DNA from: an archaeon
GTDB lineage: Archaea; Nanobdellota; Nanobdellia; Woesearchaeales; GW2011-AR9
NCBI GenBank assembly: GCA_018697095.1
Contig: JABHSG010000003.1
Span: forward strand, 509,378 to 573,377
DNA length: 64,000 nt
Direction of reading: 5' to 3'
The notes beneath the pieces are model-generated. The model searched no databases. It saw only the letters and a list, made by a program, of their open reading frames with translations, and was not told the DNA's origin. The stretch's first letter is position 1, and the number at the start of each line of letters is the position of its first letter. Positions 16,700 to 26,338 of this stretch are shown piece by piece. A program made the position numbers and the translations under genes.

Positions 16700-18238
16700 A
16701 TGGCAAATCCTGACTCCAAATCAAATCAATCTAAACAAAATAAATCTCAATCCAATAAATCTGACCGTAAATCAAACTTAGGTCTTACAGTAACTAAAGA
16801 AGAAAACTTTTCTGAGTGGTATACTCAACTTATTCAAAAAGCAGAATTAATTGAATACTCTCCAGTATCTGGATGTTACATCTTAAGGCCACGTTCATAT
16901 TTTATTTGGGAACAAGTCAGAAACTATCTTGGTGGATTAATTACTGATGACGGTGTACAGAACTCTTACTTTCCACTTTTCATTCCAGAATCTCTTTTAA
17001 CAAAAGAAGAAGATCATGTTGAAGGGTTTGCAGCAGAAGTTGCTTGGGTAGAAACTGGCGGACACAGCAAATTAAAAGAACGTTTAGCTGTAAGGCCTAC
17101 TTCTGAAACAGTAATGTATGATTCATACAGCAAATGGATCAGATCATACAAGGACCTTCCTTTAAGGTTAAATCAATGGGCAAACGTAGTACGTTGGGAA
17201 TTTAAACATTGTACTCCATTTCTACGCAGTCGAGAATTTTTATGGCAAGAAGGCCACACTGCTTTTGCTACTAAAAAAGAAGCTGATGAAGAAGCACTTA
17301 AGGCCCTAAATTGGTATGCTCAAACTTTCAAAGAACTTTTTGCAGTTCCAACATTAAAAGGTCAAAAATCAGACTCTGAAAAATTTGCTGGAGCAGATTA
17401 TACTTTGTCTGTTGAAACATTCCTGCCAGATGGAAAAGCGATCCAAGGAGCAACATCTCATCACCTTGGTCAAAATTTTGCAAAAGCTTTTGATATCAAA
17501 TTCAAAGATCATCATGAAAAAGACCAACTTGTTTTTCAAAACAGTTGGGGTTTTACAACTAGAACAATTGGTGTTTGTATTTTAATGCACTCTGACGACA
17601 AAGGTTTAGTTCTTCCACCAAAGGTTGCGCAAACCCAAGTTGTAATAGTTCCACTTTTGTTCAAAAAAGGACGTGAAGAAGTATTAGCAGCAACTAGTAA
17701 ACTTTATGATGAACTAAAAGCAGCTGGCTTAAGAGTTCACCTTGACAACCGTGAAGATCAGTCAGCTGGCTTCAAATATAATGAGTGGGAACTTAAAGGA
17801 GTTCCAATTAGAATTGAACTAGGACCACGCGACTTGGAAAACAAACAAGTAATGATGGCGCGCCGTGATACTGGTGATAAACTTTCAGTTCCACTTGATA
17901 ATAATTTAACAAAGGTAATAGAAACAACACTCACTAAAATTCACGACAACTTGTACGAGAAAGCAAGTGATTACCTTAGCAAATCAATCATTCAATGTGA
18001 AACAAAAGACGATGTTCTAAATGCAATCAAAAACAAAAAGATAGCTTTAGTTCCATGGTGTGGTTCTAAAGAATCTGAAGAAGCTTTCAAAGAAGAAACA
18101 AGTATCAAATCATTAAACACACCTTTAGATACAAAAGGTCTTCCAGAGTTAACTAGTAAACATAACTGCTTCTTAACTGGAGAATCACACACAAATAAAA
18201 CTCCTTTAAGATGGTTCCACTTCGGTAAAAGTTATTAG
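16700..18238 (+). CDS. proS: Prolyl-tRNA synthetase (archaeal/eukaryal type)
   Basis: Class II synthetase that charges tRNA-Pro. The 512 residues include motif 2 and 3 surroundings of the archaeal type: YFPLFIPESLL near 93, VRPTSETVMY near 131, RSREFLWQEGHTAFAT and GATSHHLGQNFAKAF. An anticodon-binding domain follows (VVIVPLLFKKGREEV) and a C-terminal domain ends in ...GKSY, the terminal Tyr typical of this group. The first 27 residues are a Ser/Asn/Lys-rich extension. TATA-like TTTATATAC lies 26-33 bases upstream of the ATG. The bacterial-type editing insertion is absent. Confidence 0.96.
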   Translation: MANPDSKSNQSKQNKSQSNKSDRKSNLGLTVTKEENFSEWYTQLIQKAELIEYSPVSGCYILRPRSYFIWEQVRNYLGGLITDDGVQNSYFPLFIPESLLTKEEDHVEGFAAEVAWVETGGHSKLKERLAVRPTSETVMYDSYSKWIRSYKDLPLRLNQWANVVRWEFKHCTPFLRSREFLWQEGHTAFATKKEADEEALKALNWYAQTFKELFAVPTLKGQKSDSEKFAGADYTLSVETFLPDGKAIQGATSHHLGQNFAKAFDIKFKDHHEKDQLVFQNSWGFTTRTIGVCILMHSDDKGLVLPPKVAQTQVVIVPLLFKKGREEVLAATSKLYDELKAAGLRVHLDNREDQSAGFKYNEWELKGVPIRIELGPRDLENKQVMMARRDTGDKLSVPLDNNLTKVIETTLTKIHDNLYEKASDYLSKSIIQCETKDDVLNAIKNKKIALVPWCGSKESEEAFKEETSIKSLNTPLDTKGLPELTSKHNCFLTGESHTNKTPLRWFHFGKSY

Positions 18239-18259
18239 AATAAAGTAAAAAAAAAGAAT

Positions 18260-18658
18260 CTATTTTGCTCTCTTATCAAGGCAAAGTTTAAAGAGTGAAA
18301 TCTTTGCTGCAGCAAAAAGGTCCATGGCATCACTGTCAGAGTTGCCTCTAAAACTATCAAGGGTTAAATCAGTAAGAGTTTCATTAGTATATCTGGCCTG
18401 AACGATATAATGATCATTAGCCCTTCCACTAAATGTCGTAACAGTAACTCTCTTATCATCATTAACATTAAAATTACGGATTCTATAAGAATCACCATCG
18501 CATTCTTGTATACCAACTGGTAGTTCTAGAAGAACTTCAGCTAAAGCATTTTTTGCCACGTAACCTTCCACTTCATGTGGTTTTGCAAACGCAGTTCCAC
18601 TCATACTAGCAGCGCCTAAAGCCACTGCACCAACTAAACTTGTCATATAATCTACCAT
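18260..18658 (-). CDS. Secreted hypothetical protein with signal peptide (132 aa)
   Basis: The N-terminus is a good signal peptide: MVDYMTSLVGAVALGAAS then MSGTAFA-KP, with cleavage likely after the AFA at about residue 25. The mature part of about 107 residues is beta-rich and polar, with Cys at about 53 and 124 that could pair outside the cell. A clear Shine-Dalgarno AAGGAGAT precedes the ATG, unlike the leaderless cytosolic genes nearby. No family is recognised. The 63-aa gene lies 46 bases upstream on the same strand. Confidence 0.6.
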   Translation of the reverse strand: MVDYMTSLVGAVALGAASMSGTAFAKPHEVEGYVAKNALAEVLLELPVGIQECDGDSYRIRNFNVNDDKRVTVTTFSGRANDHYIVQARYTNETLTDLTLDSFRGNSDSDAMDLFAAAKISLFKLCLDKRAK

Positions 18659-18704
18659 TTTTAATCTCCTTTATTTTTATTTTAAATTTGAATCCATTTT
18701 ATGG

Positions 18705-18896
18705 TTACTGTCCGCTTATTCGTTTATTTGGGTCTCCAATAAATGGGTCTCCAAAACCAGTGTGCACAGCACTTGGCCTTGCCATTTCTACTTTCTTTCC
18801 AGCAATCTCATGACTACCAGATTCAAGCATAAGTAAAATCTCGCTATCACTAACTTGTGAGCTAAGTCCGAGTAGTTTTGCGTATCCTTCTTTCAT
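18705..18896 (-). CDS. Short hypothetical protein (63 aa)
   Basis: Unrecognised 63-residue protein. Residues 1-32 (MKEGYAKLLGLSSQVSDSE...) could form a small helical domain; the C-terminal half is Gly/Pro/Asp-rich with GFGDPFIGDPNKR. TATA-like TTAAA bases lie upstream on the minus strand. It is the first gene before the secreted 132-aa protein. Confidence 0.45.
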   Translation of the reverse strand: MKEGYAKLLGLSSQVSDSEILLMLESGSHEIAGKKVEMARPSAVHTGFGDPFIGDPNKRISGQ

Positions 18897-19101
18897 TTTT
18901 TAAACCAATTTTTTGAAATTAAATGTGGGAGAGGCCCATCCATCACAAATTTGCCTTTCTTCACAGTGGTCTAAAAGGGACATTTCTTTATAAAGATTCT
19001 GCCTAATTCACTACTTACTAGTAATTAATCAAATTAAATTAAACTAATTCACTCTTCAGCTAATACAAACTCTTATTAATCAAAATAGCTACCTTTAATC
19101 T

Positions 19102-19818
19102 ATGGGGGCAGGAGCAATTTTACCAGATATTTCTCAGATTTTAGAATCAGTAGAATCTACTCTAAAAGATAAAAAGTCCTGGGCAAAACCCCAAAAAAAA
19201 GCAAATTCCAAAAATATTTTGGTGACTTTTGAAGACATTAAATCATTTTTAGGTATTGATTCTTCTAAGAAAAAACTAAACAAAAAATCTTCTAAAAGTA
19301 AAAGACTACAAAATGAATCTGAACATGATTCTCTTAAAACTATAATTCGCCGAGTTAATTCTAAAAAAAAATCTAAAGTAAAAGAGTTAGAAGAAGTTAT
19401 AGATAAAGAAGCAAAAGAAATTGGTGAAGAAACAAAAGAAGATAAAAAATCTAACCGTTTAGTTTCTGAAGTTTTAGACTACTCAGCGTTAGAACGACAT
19501 TTTTTAATTGAAAAACCACTTTACTTTGGCAAAGAATCAAGTTACTTAGCACATTTTGAGTCAGAGTTCGGAAGCCCTTATGAATCTGAAGAAGTTGATG
19601 CTTATGTTATGGGTGATACTCACACTATGGATGAAGCTGAAGCTCAAGATAAAATTCAGCAGATCATGGCAGATGCTACTACAGGAGGATATTCTGAAGT
19701 GAGCCATAAAGATAAAGAACGTCTAAGCAACTGGGTAACCTTTAATCCAGCATTGTTCAAGTTATATCAATCAACTTCTATCATGCCAACAGGTAACGTT
19801 GATATCCGCTACATCTAA
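19102..19818 (+). CDS. Lys/Glu-rich hypothetical protein (238 aa)
   Basis: Unrecognised. Residues 20-125 are extremely rich in Lys, Ser and Glu with long charged stretches (KKKLNKKSSKSKRLQ and later KELEEVIDKEAKEIGEE), likely disordered or coiled coil. A C-terminal part of about 110 residues, starting near SALERHFLIEKPLYFG, looks globular and acidic. No membrane segment. The low-complexity codon composition (aaa-rich) is normal for this genome. Confidence 0.55.
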   Translation: MGAGAILPDISQILESVESTLKDKKSWAKPQKKANSKNILVTFEDIKSFLGIDSSKKKLNKKSSKSKRLQNESEHDSLKTIIRRVNSKKKSKVKELEEVIDKEAKEIGEETKEDKKSNRLVSEVLDYSALERHFLIEKPLYFGKESSYLAHFESEFGSPYESEEVDAYVMGDTHTMDEAEAQDKIQQIMADATTGGYSEVSHKDKERLSNWVTFNPALFKLYQSTSIMPTGNVDIRYI

Positions 19819-19929
19819 TTATTCTTAACTCGCCTAAATACTAATCTCTTATTTCTACTACTTTCGTCGTAGCGATTGTTAATATGTTTCTTATGATTCT
19901 TAGTTATTACAAATTAGGAGCGTGATACA

Positions 19930-20124
19930 ATGCAATATTCATTACAAGGATCAAGAATTCCTCATGCAAGAGTTATACCTGGTACAGAATTATATTCTCT
20001 GCAAGGTAGACAATCTATGGTTAGGGAAGGACAGACTAGGATAGTAAATTTAGCAAATCCAGGAGTTTTAGCTACTTTGAGATTTAGAAATAGTCTTGCC
20101 AAAATGGGTAGGGTCTACCGCTAA
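19930..20124 (+). CDS. Basic hypothetical protein (64 aa)
   Basis: A 64-residue Arg-rich protein with a repeated YSLQG element (residues 3-7 and about 22-26). Shine-Dalgarno TTAGGAG is found eight bases before the ATG. The gene ends 30 bases before the DUF218 gene, which has its own TATA-like box inside that gap. No family recognised. Confidence 0.5.
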   Translation: MQYSLQGSRIPHARVIPGTELYSLQGRQSMVREGQTRIVNLANPGVLATLRFRNSLAKMGRVYR

Positions 20125-20154
20125 CTTCTTAAATAGTTAATTCAGTAATCTTGT

Positions 20155-20823
20155 ATGAGTCAAGACCAAAAATCTCAAGAACTAAAATACGATGCTATCA
20201 TTATTCTTAGTGGAGGAATTAGGGGCGAAAATTCAGTTCCACTTTGGGTGCAAACTAGAATCGACAAAGCAGTAGAACTCCAAAATCAAACAAAGTACAT
20301 AATCACAACTTCAGCAGCAACACCTCACAAAGCACTTCCTCTAAATGAATCAGGTCAACCTCTTTATGATGCAACTGTTATGGCTAATATCTTAATAGAG
20401 CAAGGTGTTCCAAAAGAAAAAATTCTTCTTGAACAATTCTCTAAAGATACAATTGCTAATGCTGTTTTTACACGTCTTCTAATAACTGACCATTTAAAAT
20501 TAAAAAAACTCCTAGTCATTACAAGTGACTTTCATATGCCTAGATCAAAAATAATCTGTGACAAAGTATTCAACCTAAACCCAAATACCATGAACTATCA
20601 ATTAGAATTCTTAACCACAGAAAACACAGGCATGCCTGAAGATATGTTAGCAATTAGAACAAAAAAAGAACAGCAAAGAATTGAAATGTTTCAAACAGAT
20701 CACAAAGATAGAGCTACTTTACAAGAATTTCAAAAATGGCTTTTTACTGAGCATGAATCTTATAAAGCAAAAGGAGACACTTCTAAATATGTATTAACAG
20801 CACAAGACAGCGATAGTTATTGA
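20155..20823 (+). CDS. DUF218 (YdcF/SanA-like) family protein
   Basis: The 222-residue protein matches DUF218: N-terminal YDAIIILSGGI, then YIITTSAATPH, Asp/Glu-rich ANILIEQGVPKEKILLEQFS and the family hallmark LLVITSDFHMPRSK near residue 120. DUF218 proteins have a Rossmann-like fold; bacterial members are linked to envelope functions and one binds S-adenosylmethionine. Unlike many members it has no N-terminal membrane anchor, so it is likely cytosolic. TATA-like TTCTTAAATAG lies about 25 bases before the ATG. Confidence 0.85.
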   Translation: MSQDQKSQELKYDAIIILSGGIRGENSVPLWVQTRIDKAVELQNQTKYIITTSAATPHKALPLNESGQPLYDATVMANILIEQGVPKEKILLEQFSKDTIANAVFTRLLITDHLKLKKLLVITSDFHMPRSKIICDKVFNLNPNTMNYQLEFLTTENTGMPEDMLAIRTKKEQQRIEMFQTDHKDRATLQEFQKWLFTEHESYKAKGDTSKYVLTAQDSDSY

Positions 20824-20881
20824 CTTCTGCAATTTTTATGTCCAAACCTTAATAAATAAATCTCTGGAAATAATTGTCTCG

Positions 20882-21169
20882 ATGACATTAGATGAAGATT
20901 TATCTGGTACATATTCTAGGGAATATTACGGAGGGTCAAGGGGTGTACGCTCTTTGCCAAGGAAACCAAGCCCAATAGAGCTAATTGGAACTGGCAGTGC
21001 CTTACATAATAGTCAAACTGGTAAGTATAGTCTCAGAAGAGCTGGGGTTCAATTAGTTGCAAAAGCCATTGGTTATGTGGCTGATCCTTTTACTGAATTC
21101 TCTTGGTCAGCAAGAAGTTCTTCTCCTAAAAGAAATTGGTTTGCTGAGAAGTATTGGCAAAGTAAATAA
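20882..21169 (+). CDS. Hypothetical protein (95 aa)
   Basis: Unrecognised, basic, Ser/Arg/Gly-rich 95-residue protein (GTYSREYYGGSRGVRSLP near the start). TATA-like CTTAATAAATAA is 25-30 bases upstream, consistent with a leaderless transcript. It converges on the diphthine synthase gene with a gap of three bases. Confidence 0.5.
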   Translation: MTLDEDLSGTYSREYYGGSRGVRSLPRKPSPIELIGTGSALHNSQTGKYSLRRAGVQLVAKAIGYVADPFTEFSWSARSSSPKRNWFAEKYWQSK

Positions 21170-21172
21170 TTT

Positions 21173-21991
21173 CTATTTCCACATTTCTAAAAGTTCTTCT
21201 TCGTGAAAGTGTAAATCCCCAGGAACAACTAAGCTGTGAAGTGGTCCACCAAAATCAAAATCAAGTAACTCAGAAATACTTCCATACTTAACAATCATAT
21301 CAGAACATCCTAAACGAGCTACTGCAACAACTTTCGTAGACAAATCAATCAACTCTTCGCCAAGACGCTTCTCAATATCAAGTAGTACCTCTAAGGCCTC
21401 TTTAACCGTCATAAACTTAGTATTACTTTCACTGTCTGTATTCTCTGCGCTAGCAGCTTTATTTCCAGTCTCCAAGTCAACATTATCTACCATAATATCA
21501 AGTAAACATAATGTGTGAGCTCCAATACTTTTATTCGCTTTAATCACATGATATGGTGTTTCAAGTCCAGGTACTCTTTCTAAAAATGGAATAGATGTAG
21601 TTTTACCAAACTTATACAATTGCAAACCCGTTACGCCAATTGCAGTGAATACAGATGCATTATTTACAATAGAAACCTTAACTCCAGCTTCTTTTGCTTC
21701 TCGATACATTTCCATGTGTGTTGTAGCACTAACGGGGTCACCAATCACTAAAAACGCAACATCTGAAGTCTTAGCCAAAGAAACCATCTTAGAAATTCCT
21801 TGCTCACTAGCTCCTCTGTCACAAACAACAACTTTGCAACCATAAAGCGATTCTAAGTCAGCTACTGAACACTGAAGTAAACTAGTATAATTCTCTAAGT
21901 ACACTACAGGACAGCTTCGAACAGTCTCCAAACCAGCAACTGTGATATCTTTAGCGCAAGATAGTCCAAGTCCAATAATGTGTAGTGCCAT
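21173..21991 (-). CDS. dphB: Diphthine synthase (Dph5/DphB)
   Basis: S-adenosylmethionine-dependent methyltransferase that modifies the diphthamide precursor on elongation factor 2, found only in archaea and eukaryotes. N-terminal LHIIGLGLSCAKDITVAGLE, then VVYLENYTSLL, FLVIGDPVSATTHM and VSIVNNASVFTAIGVTGLQLYKFG are all typical of the tetrapyrrole-methylase-like Dph5 fold. The frame is open to a further ATG at 22009, but the ATG at 21991 (272 aa) matches family starts and lies 25 bases after TATA-like GATTAAAAATG. Residues about 190-210 are a small acidic insertion. Confidence 0.95.
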   Translation of the reverse strand: MALHIIGLGLSCAKDITVAGLETVRSCPVVYLENYTSLLQCSVADLESLYGCKVVVCDRGASEQGISKMVSLAKTSDVAFLVIGDPVSATTHMEMYREAKEAGVKVSIVNNASVFTAIGVTGLQLYKFGKTTSIPFLERVPGLETPYHVIKANKSIGAHTLCLLDIMVDNVDLETGNKAASAENTDSESNTKFMTVKEALEVLLDIEKRLGEELIDLSTKVVAVARLGCSDMIVKYGSISELLDFDFGGPLHSLVVPGDLHFHEEELLEMWK

Positions 21992-22076
21992 AACAAAGTT
22001 CCAAAACAAGCCTCATTTTTAATCTCTTCCCTAAAACTACCCACTCAATTTTAAATACGCTTCATTTTGGACTAAC

Positions 22077-23186
22077 ATGCAAACTCTTGATGAAATAATC
22101 CACCAGCGTAGACTTAGAGATACTCTTTCAATGTTCACTCTTGATGTGATGCATAGTGAAGATGGCCCAACAATCATTGAAGTAGGTGAACCTGGCTGCG
22201 CGACAACTCCAGATATGGATCGCGCCTTAGCTGTAGCCCTTCATCGGGATGCATTTAATCCTAGGGGAAAGCCAGTTATTATTATTCAAAATGAAGTTTG
22301 TATTCGTCAACCTGATAGAGGGTTAGTTAGGACTTTAGTTGATGATGGTGTTTTTTCTCGAGAAAAAAAGGGGCAAATTCACTCAGTTTCTTTTGATACT
22401 TATAATAGAATAATTGTAGATAGGGCTAATACTCAATCAAATAGAGGTGATGTTACCTCACGTGATCCAAATAAAACCATTGCAGTAAATTCTCCTTTTT
22501 TTAATCAACTTTCACGAGGGAAGTTTCTTGCACTTTACTGTTTAACAAACGTGTTCTCTCCAGAAACAGGGTACTTTGGCAAAAAATTTCCATTAGGAGA
22601 TTCTTTCCATAGGTTCGTTGGAAAAGACGTTGTATTAAAATCATCTGTTGGCGCAAGGTCAGTTGGAATTCGTTATGTAGATGGTTGTAGTCTAGATAAA
22701 GTCAGAACAGAATTAGGTGAGTTTAAGGTAACTCCTGCGGAATGGCCAGGATTAATTGAAGGGTCTGAATTTCATGATAGATTAAATGGGAATTACTTCC
22801 CTGATATTATTCAACAAAGAGTTAAATCAGTTAAAATTAGAAGTGAATACAATACTAGAAGATTACATGAAACAGTAGATCGAGTTGCAGTTTTGGTATC
22901 TTCAAATAATGGTGGAATCTCAGTAGAGTATTTGGGTGGATTCCATCGTTTTAGAATAACTTCTCCTGGACAAAAACCAGTGAACAGACCTCTTTCTATT
23001 AACTTAGGCACAGCTTTCCCTGAGAATCTCACTCCAAAACAACACAACGAAATGCAAGACTTTGTTCAAGGAGCAATCCCTGCCATGTATCGTAACGCCC
23101 TCTCATTTCCCCCTATGTTTTATCAAGATGGCCCAGATGTGGTTGGTGGACAGCCAGTTGACTTCTCTAGATACTTAGCAGCTTAA
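22077..23186 (+). CDS. Hypothetical protein, possibly ATP-grasp-like (369 aa)
   Basis: Not recognised with certainty. The middle of the protein shows FVGKDVVLKSSVGARSVGIRYVDG (about 180-203; shown in part: KDVVLKSSVGARSVG), and further on VDRVAVLVSSNNGGISVEYLG then FHRFR. An ATP-binding Lys before a Gly/Ser-rich loop followed by a later acidic strand is the order seen in ATP-grasp enzymes. The N-terminal 170 residues could be the preATP-grasp part. It is divergent from dphB with its own TATA-like TTTTAAATAC. No substrate can be guessed. A structure search would settle the fold. Confidence 0.5.
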   Translation: MQTLDEIIHQRRLRDTLSMFTLDVMHSEDGPTIIEVGEPGCATTPDMDRALAVALHRDAFNPRGKPVIIIQNEVCIRQPDRGLVRTLVDDGVFSREKKGQIHSVSFDTYNRIIVDRANTQSNRGDVTSRDPNKTIAVNSPFFNQLSRGKFLALYCLTNVFSPETGYFGKKFPLGDSFHRFVGKDVVLKSSVGARSVGIRYVDGCSLDKVRTELGEFKVTPAEWPGLIEGSEFHDRLNGNYFPDIIQQRVKSVKIRSEYNTRRLHETVDRVAVLVSSNNGGISVEYLGGFHRFRITSPGQKPVNRPLSINLGTAFPENLTPKQHNEMQDFVQGAIPAMYRNALSFPPMFYQDGPDVVGGQPVDFSRYLAA

Positions 23187-23228
23187 AATAAATTTAACTC
23201 AGAATTATTTTACTCTTACAAATAAACT

Positions 23229-25769
23229 TCACTTCTTCTTTACAGTTTTAGATTTAGCTACTTTCTTTTTAACTGTCTTCTTTTTCTTAACAGTTTTTTT
23301 CTTTTTGACAGCTTTCTTTTTCTTAACTGTCTTTTTCTTCACTGCCTTGCCTTTTCCTTTCTTAGCAAAAACTTTTGAAAGAGCTTCTTTGCATTCAGCA
23401 AGTGTAAGTGTTTCTGGTTCCTTATCTGAAGGGATTTTTGCATTCTTAGTTCCATCAGTTATGTAAGGTCCATAGCGACCCTTTAGAACAGAAATTCCTT
23501 CTTTTTCAAAAACTTGAATGTACTTATCTTTTTCAGCTTGGATTTTCAAAGCTACAATCTCTCGAGCTCTAGCTAAATCTATTGTATAAGGATCATCTTC
23601 TTTTGGAATAGATGCATATCTTTTAGTGCCATATTGAACGTAAGGACCAAAACGACCAACATTAACTTTGATCTCATTTCCACCAAATTCAGCAACGCTA
23701 TCTTCAACCTTACCCAAAACTTTTGGCAAACTAAACAACTTCAAAGCTTCCTCTAAATTAATATCATCAATATTGATTGTTTGTGGAATAGAAGCAAACC
23801 TTGGCTTCTCAGAAGACTCATCAGCTTTTTCGCCAACGTTCGATTCGCCAATTTGAGCCATAGGACCGTAGCGACCAATTCTAACAATCACTTTTTTACC
23901 AGACTTAGGGTCAACTCCTAGTTCACGAATATTAGCTGCTAGTGTACGGGTTTCTTTAATGGAAGCCAAGATCTCTTTTCCAATCTCTTTTTCCTTTGGC
24001 TTAAAAACTTTGAATAAGTCAGTTAATAATTTTTTAGCAGACGCTAAAATCTTTTCTTCAACTTTTTCACTTTCTTTACGATTTTTAGCAGAGCGAATAC
24101 TTGCCATCTCAGATTCAATGTCAGCTGTTAATTTTTCATCAACAATAATTGGTGCATGCTTCTCAAGTAAACCTACAGTATCAATTCCAAGTTGCGTAGC
24201 TTCAATTTTAACTCCATTGATGTATCCACGTTTAAACAAACGATCAAGGATGTCAGCACGTGTTGCTTTTGTTCCTAAATTTCTCTTCTCTAATTCTTTG
24301 ATAATAGAAGATTGATTGTATCTTTTTGGTGGCTGGGTTTCTTTGTCAATTCTTTCAAATGAATCTACACTAACAATTTCACCTTCTTTCATTTTTGGTA
24401 AACTAACTTCTTCAAGTCTAACATATGGGTGATAAAAAACATGCCAGGCAGGATCAACAGTCCGAGTTCCTTTGGTAACAAAAGATTCTCCTTTAACATC
24501 TAGTGTTACTGTTTGTGTTTCACGAGTAGCTGGTTTAGCAAAAGTTGCCATGAAACGTTTTACAATCAAATCGTATACCTTTTTTTCACGATCATGCAGT
24601 TTTCCAAAATCAGGCATTGGGCCAGTAGGGTAAATAGCAGGATGTGCAGGATCAGTTTTTTTACCATTGTTAGGCTTAAGTGATTTCCCACCATCATTAC
24701 GCTTAAGTAACTCTTTCACCAAATCCCTATATACAGTTTGCTTTTCCAACTGCTTCAAAACATCTACAAATCCTAATTTAGGATCGAGTTGCTGGGAACT
24801 TGTACGTGGATAAGACATCCATCCACCAACATACAACTTTTGTGCAATCTCAAGGGTTCGCTTAGGTGTAATCTTGAATAGTTTATATGACTCAGTTTGT
24901 AAATCTGTTAAATTAAATGGGGTAGGTGGCTGTTGTTTTCGAGTCGTTGCAGTTACTTTGCTAACAGGTGCAGTTTTTTCCCCATCAATAACTTTCATAA
25001 TTCGATCTCGCTCTAACGGGTCAAAGATTTTGTCAGCTACATGTTTAGCATCAACTTGTTCTTTTTTCTCGCCACTAGTTTTCCCATGCAGCATAATCTC
25101 CCAAAATGGTACAGGGATAAAAGCGCGAATTTCTTTTTCACGATCAGTTAAAATCTTTAATGCAGGGCCTTGAACACGACCAGTGCTCAATACTTTAAAA
25201 GAACCAGCAGCTTGCACTGATTTCATCAAAGCCCTAGACAAATTAATCCCATAAAACCAATCAAGTTGATGACGGGTAACTCCAGCGACAGCTTGTCCCC
25301 AATTCAAATGTTCCTCGCGATGAGCGTAAGAGTCAATTAAATCTTTTTTAGTAAGAGTAGAAAACTTCATTCGAGATGCATCGTCTCTTCCACATGCAAA
25401 TCGCATTGCGTTAAGTCCAATAACTTCTCCTTCAACATCATAATCGCATGCTACTATAACTTCGTCAACTTGGCCAGCCAAAAATTCAATCGTTTTTAGG
25501 TAAGCTTTGGTATATTCAAGTCCCTTGTTATCATAGGTAGCTTTCCATTCGATATCATAAACTGGATACTCCCATGACTTTCCGCCTTTTTCAACAAGAC
25601 CATACAAATGTCCAACACATGAAGCGATGTATACTGTTTGTCCGCCAACATCAAGTTCAAAATAGAATCCTTTTTTGTGTTTTTTACGGGTAGGCTTGCC
25701 ATTTTCAGCCAAAGCAGCTGCCACTTTCGCAGCAGAACTTGGCTTCTCACATATAATCAATTGACTCAT
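23229..25769 (-). CDS. topA: DNA topoisomerase I (type IA) with zinc-less C-terminal repeats
   Basis: Type IA topoisomerase that relaxes negative supercoils by nicking one strand. The Toprim domain is at the N-terminus (LIICEKPSSAAKVAAAL, VACDYDVEGEVIGLNA). The catalytic Tyr is at about residue 320 in GWMSYPRTSSQQL. After the core (to about 600) there are three C-terminal topoisomerase repeats, each with a GRYGP or GRFGPYVQYG motif (around 620, 715 and 765). The last 35 residues are repeats of TVKKK/AVKKK, a strongly basic tail. At 846 residues it is of normal length. TATA-like CATTTATAATAG is 25-33 bases before the ATG. The repeat architecture is bacterial in style. Confidence 0.95.
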   Translation of the reverse strand: MSQLIICEKPSSAAKVAAALAENGKPTRKKHKKGFYFELDVGGQTVYIASCVGHLYGLVEKGGKSWEYPVYDIEWKATYDNKGLEYTKAYLKTIEFLAGQVDEVIVACDYDVEGEVIGLNAMRFACGRDDASRMKFSTLTKKDLIDSYAHREEHLNWGQAVAGVTRHQLDWFYGINLSRALMKSVQAAGSFKVLSTGRVQGPALKILTDREKEIRAFIPVPFWEIMLHGKTSGEKKEQVDAKHVADKIFDPLERDRIMKVIDGEKTAPVSKVTATTRKQQPPTPFNLTDLQTESYKLFKITPKRTLEIAQKLYVGGWMSYPRTSSQQLDPKLGFVDVLKQLEKQTVYRDLVKELLKRNDGGKSLKPNNGKKTDPAHPAIYPTGPMPDFGKLHDREKKVYDLIVKRFMATFAKPATRETQTVTLDVKGESFVTKGTRTVDPAWHVFYHPYVRLEEVSLPKMKEGEIVSVDSFERIDKETQPPKRYNQSSIIKELEKRNLGTKATRADILDRLFKRGYINGVKIEATQLGIDTVGLLEKHAPIIVDEKLTADIESEMASIRSAKNRKESEKVEEKILASAKKLLTDLFKVFKPKEKEIGKEILASIKETRTLAANIRELGVDPKSGKKVIVRIGRYGPMAQIGESNVGEKADESSEKPRFASIPQTINIDDINLEEALKLFSLPKVLGKVEDSVAEFGGNEIKVNVGRFGPYVQYGTKRYASIPKEDDPYTIDLARAREIVALKIQAEKDKYIQVFEKEGISVLKGRYGPYITDGTKNAKIPSDKEPETLTLAECKEALSKVFAKKGKGKAVKKKTVKKKKAVKKKKTVKKKKTVKKKVAKSKTVKKK

Positions 25770-25819
25770 GAAGAATGAAAAACAAATTGCTCTATTATAA
25801 ATGCTTCTTTAACAAATCT

Positions 25820-26188
25820 TTAAGAATCGCGACTTGGTTTAATCCGACTTCCTATGTGGTATGCACTAATCCTTGGATTATCAGAATCAAATCTCAATCC
25901 TGTCTCAGTAATACTAAAAGAGTCTAATTCTGGTCCTTCTATGCCTATTGGCCTGTAACCAGGCACAAATTCAGGGGTAAATCCTTCAATTTCTCCATGT
26001 ATTAACTGTTCTAATATTCTTCCACCACTAAACTTTGAATCTGTGACAAAGGCACTATTTCTACTTGCATCTACTGAACCAATATAATGCCGAAATCTGG
26101 TTTCTCCAGAGGGCTTTCTTCTAACCCAAATCCCTGAATCTAACTTGGAATAAGTAGATCCTCCTTCTGTAGCAAATTTGAATGTCAT
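25820..26188 (-). CDS. Hypothetical protein (122 aa)
   Basis: Unrecognised. A beta-rich soluble protein with repeated Ser/Arg/Gly patterns (SGIWVRRKPSGETRFRHYIG) and no membrane segment. TATA-like TTTTTTAAAG lies about 27 bases upstream of the ATG on the minus strand, so it is transcribed independently of topA, which follows. Confidence 0.5.
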   Translation of the reverse strand: MTFKFATEGGSTYSKLDSGIWVRRKPSGETRFRHYIGSVDASRNSAFVTDSKFSGGRILEQLIHGEIEGFTPEFVPGYRPIGIEGPELDSFSITETGLRFDSDNPRISAYHIGSRIKPSRDS

Positions 26189-26338
26189 CTCTTCTTTAAA
26201 CTCATCACTACTTTAAAAAACTACTCCTCAGTAGTCACGCTACATTTGTGTGCACCTTTTTAAATTTAATAACGAGCTTGTCAAATCAAAATTCTTCTCT
26301 AAATGTTTAAAAAACAGGCTTTGTTTTAACAAACAGAT

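Noticed and set aside
23668..25173. Plus-strand reading frames of 60-120 codons inside topA
   Set aside because: They are antisense shadows of the conserved topoisomerase frame.
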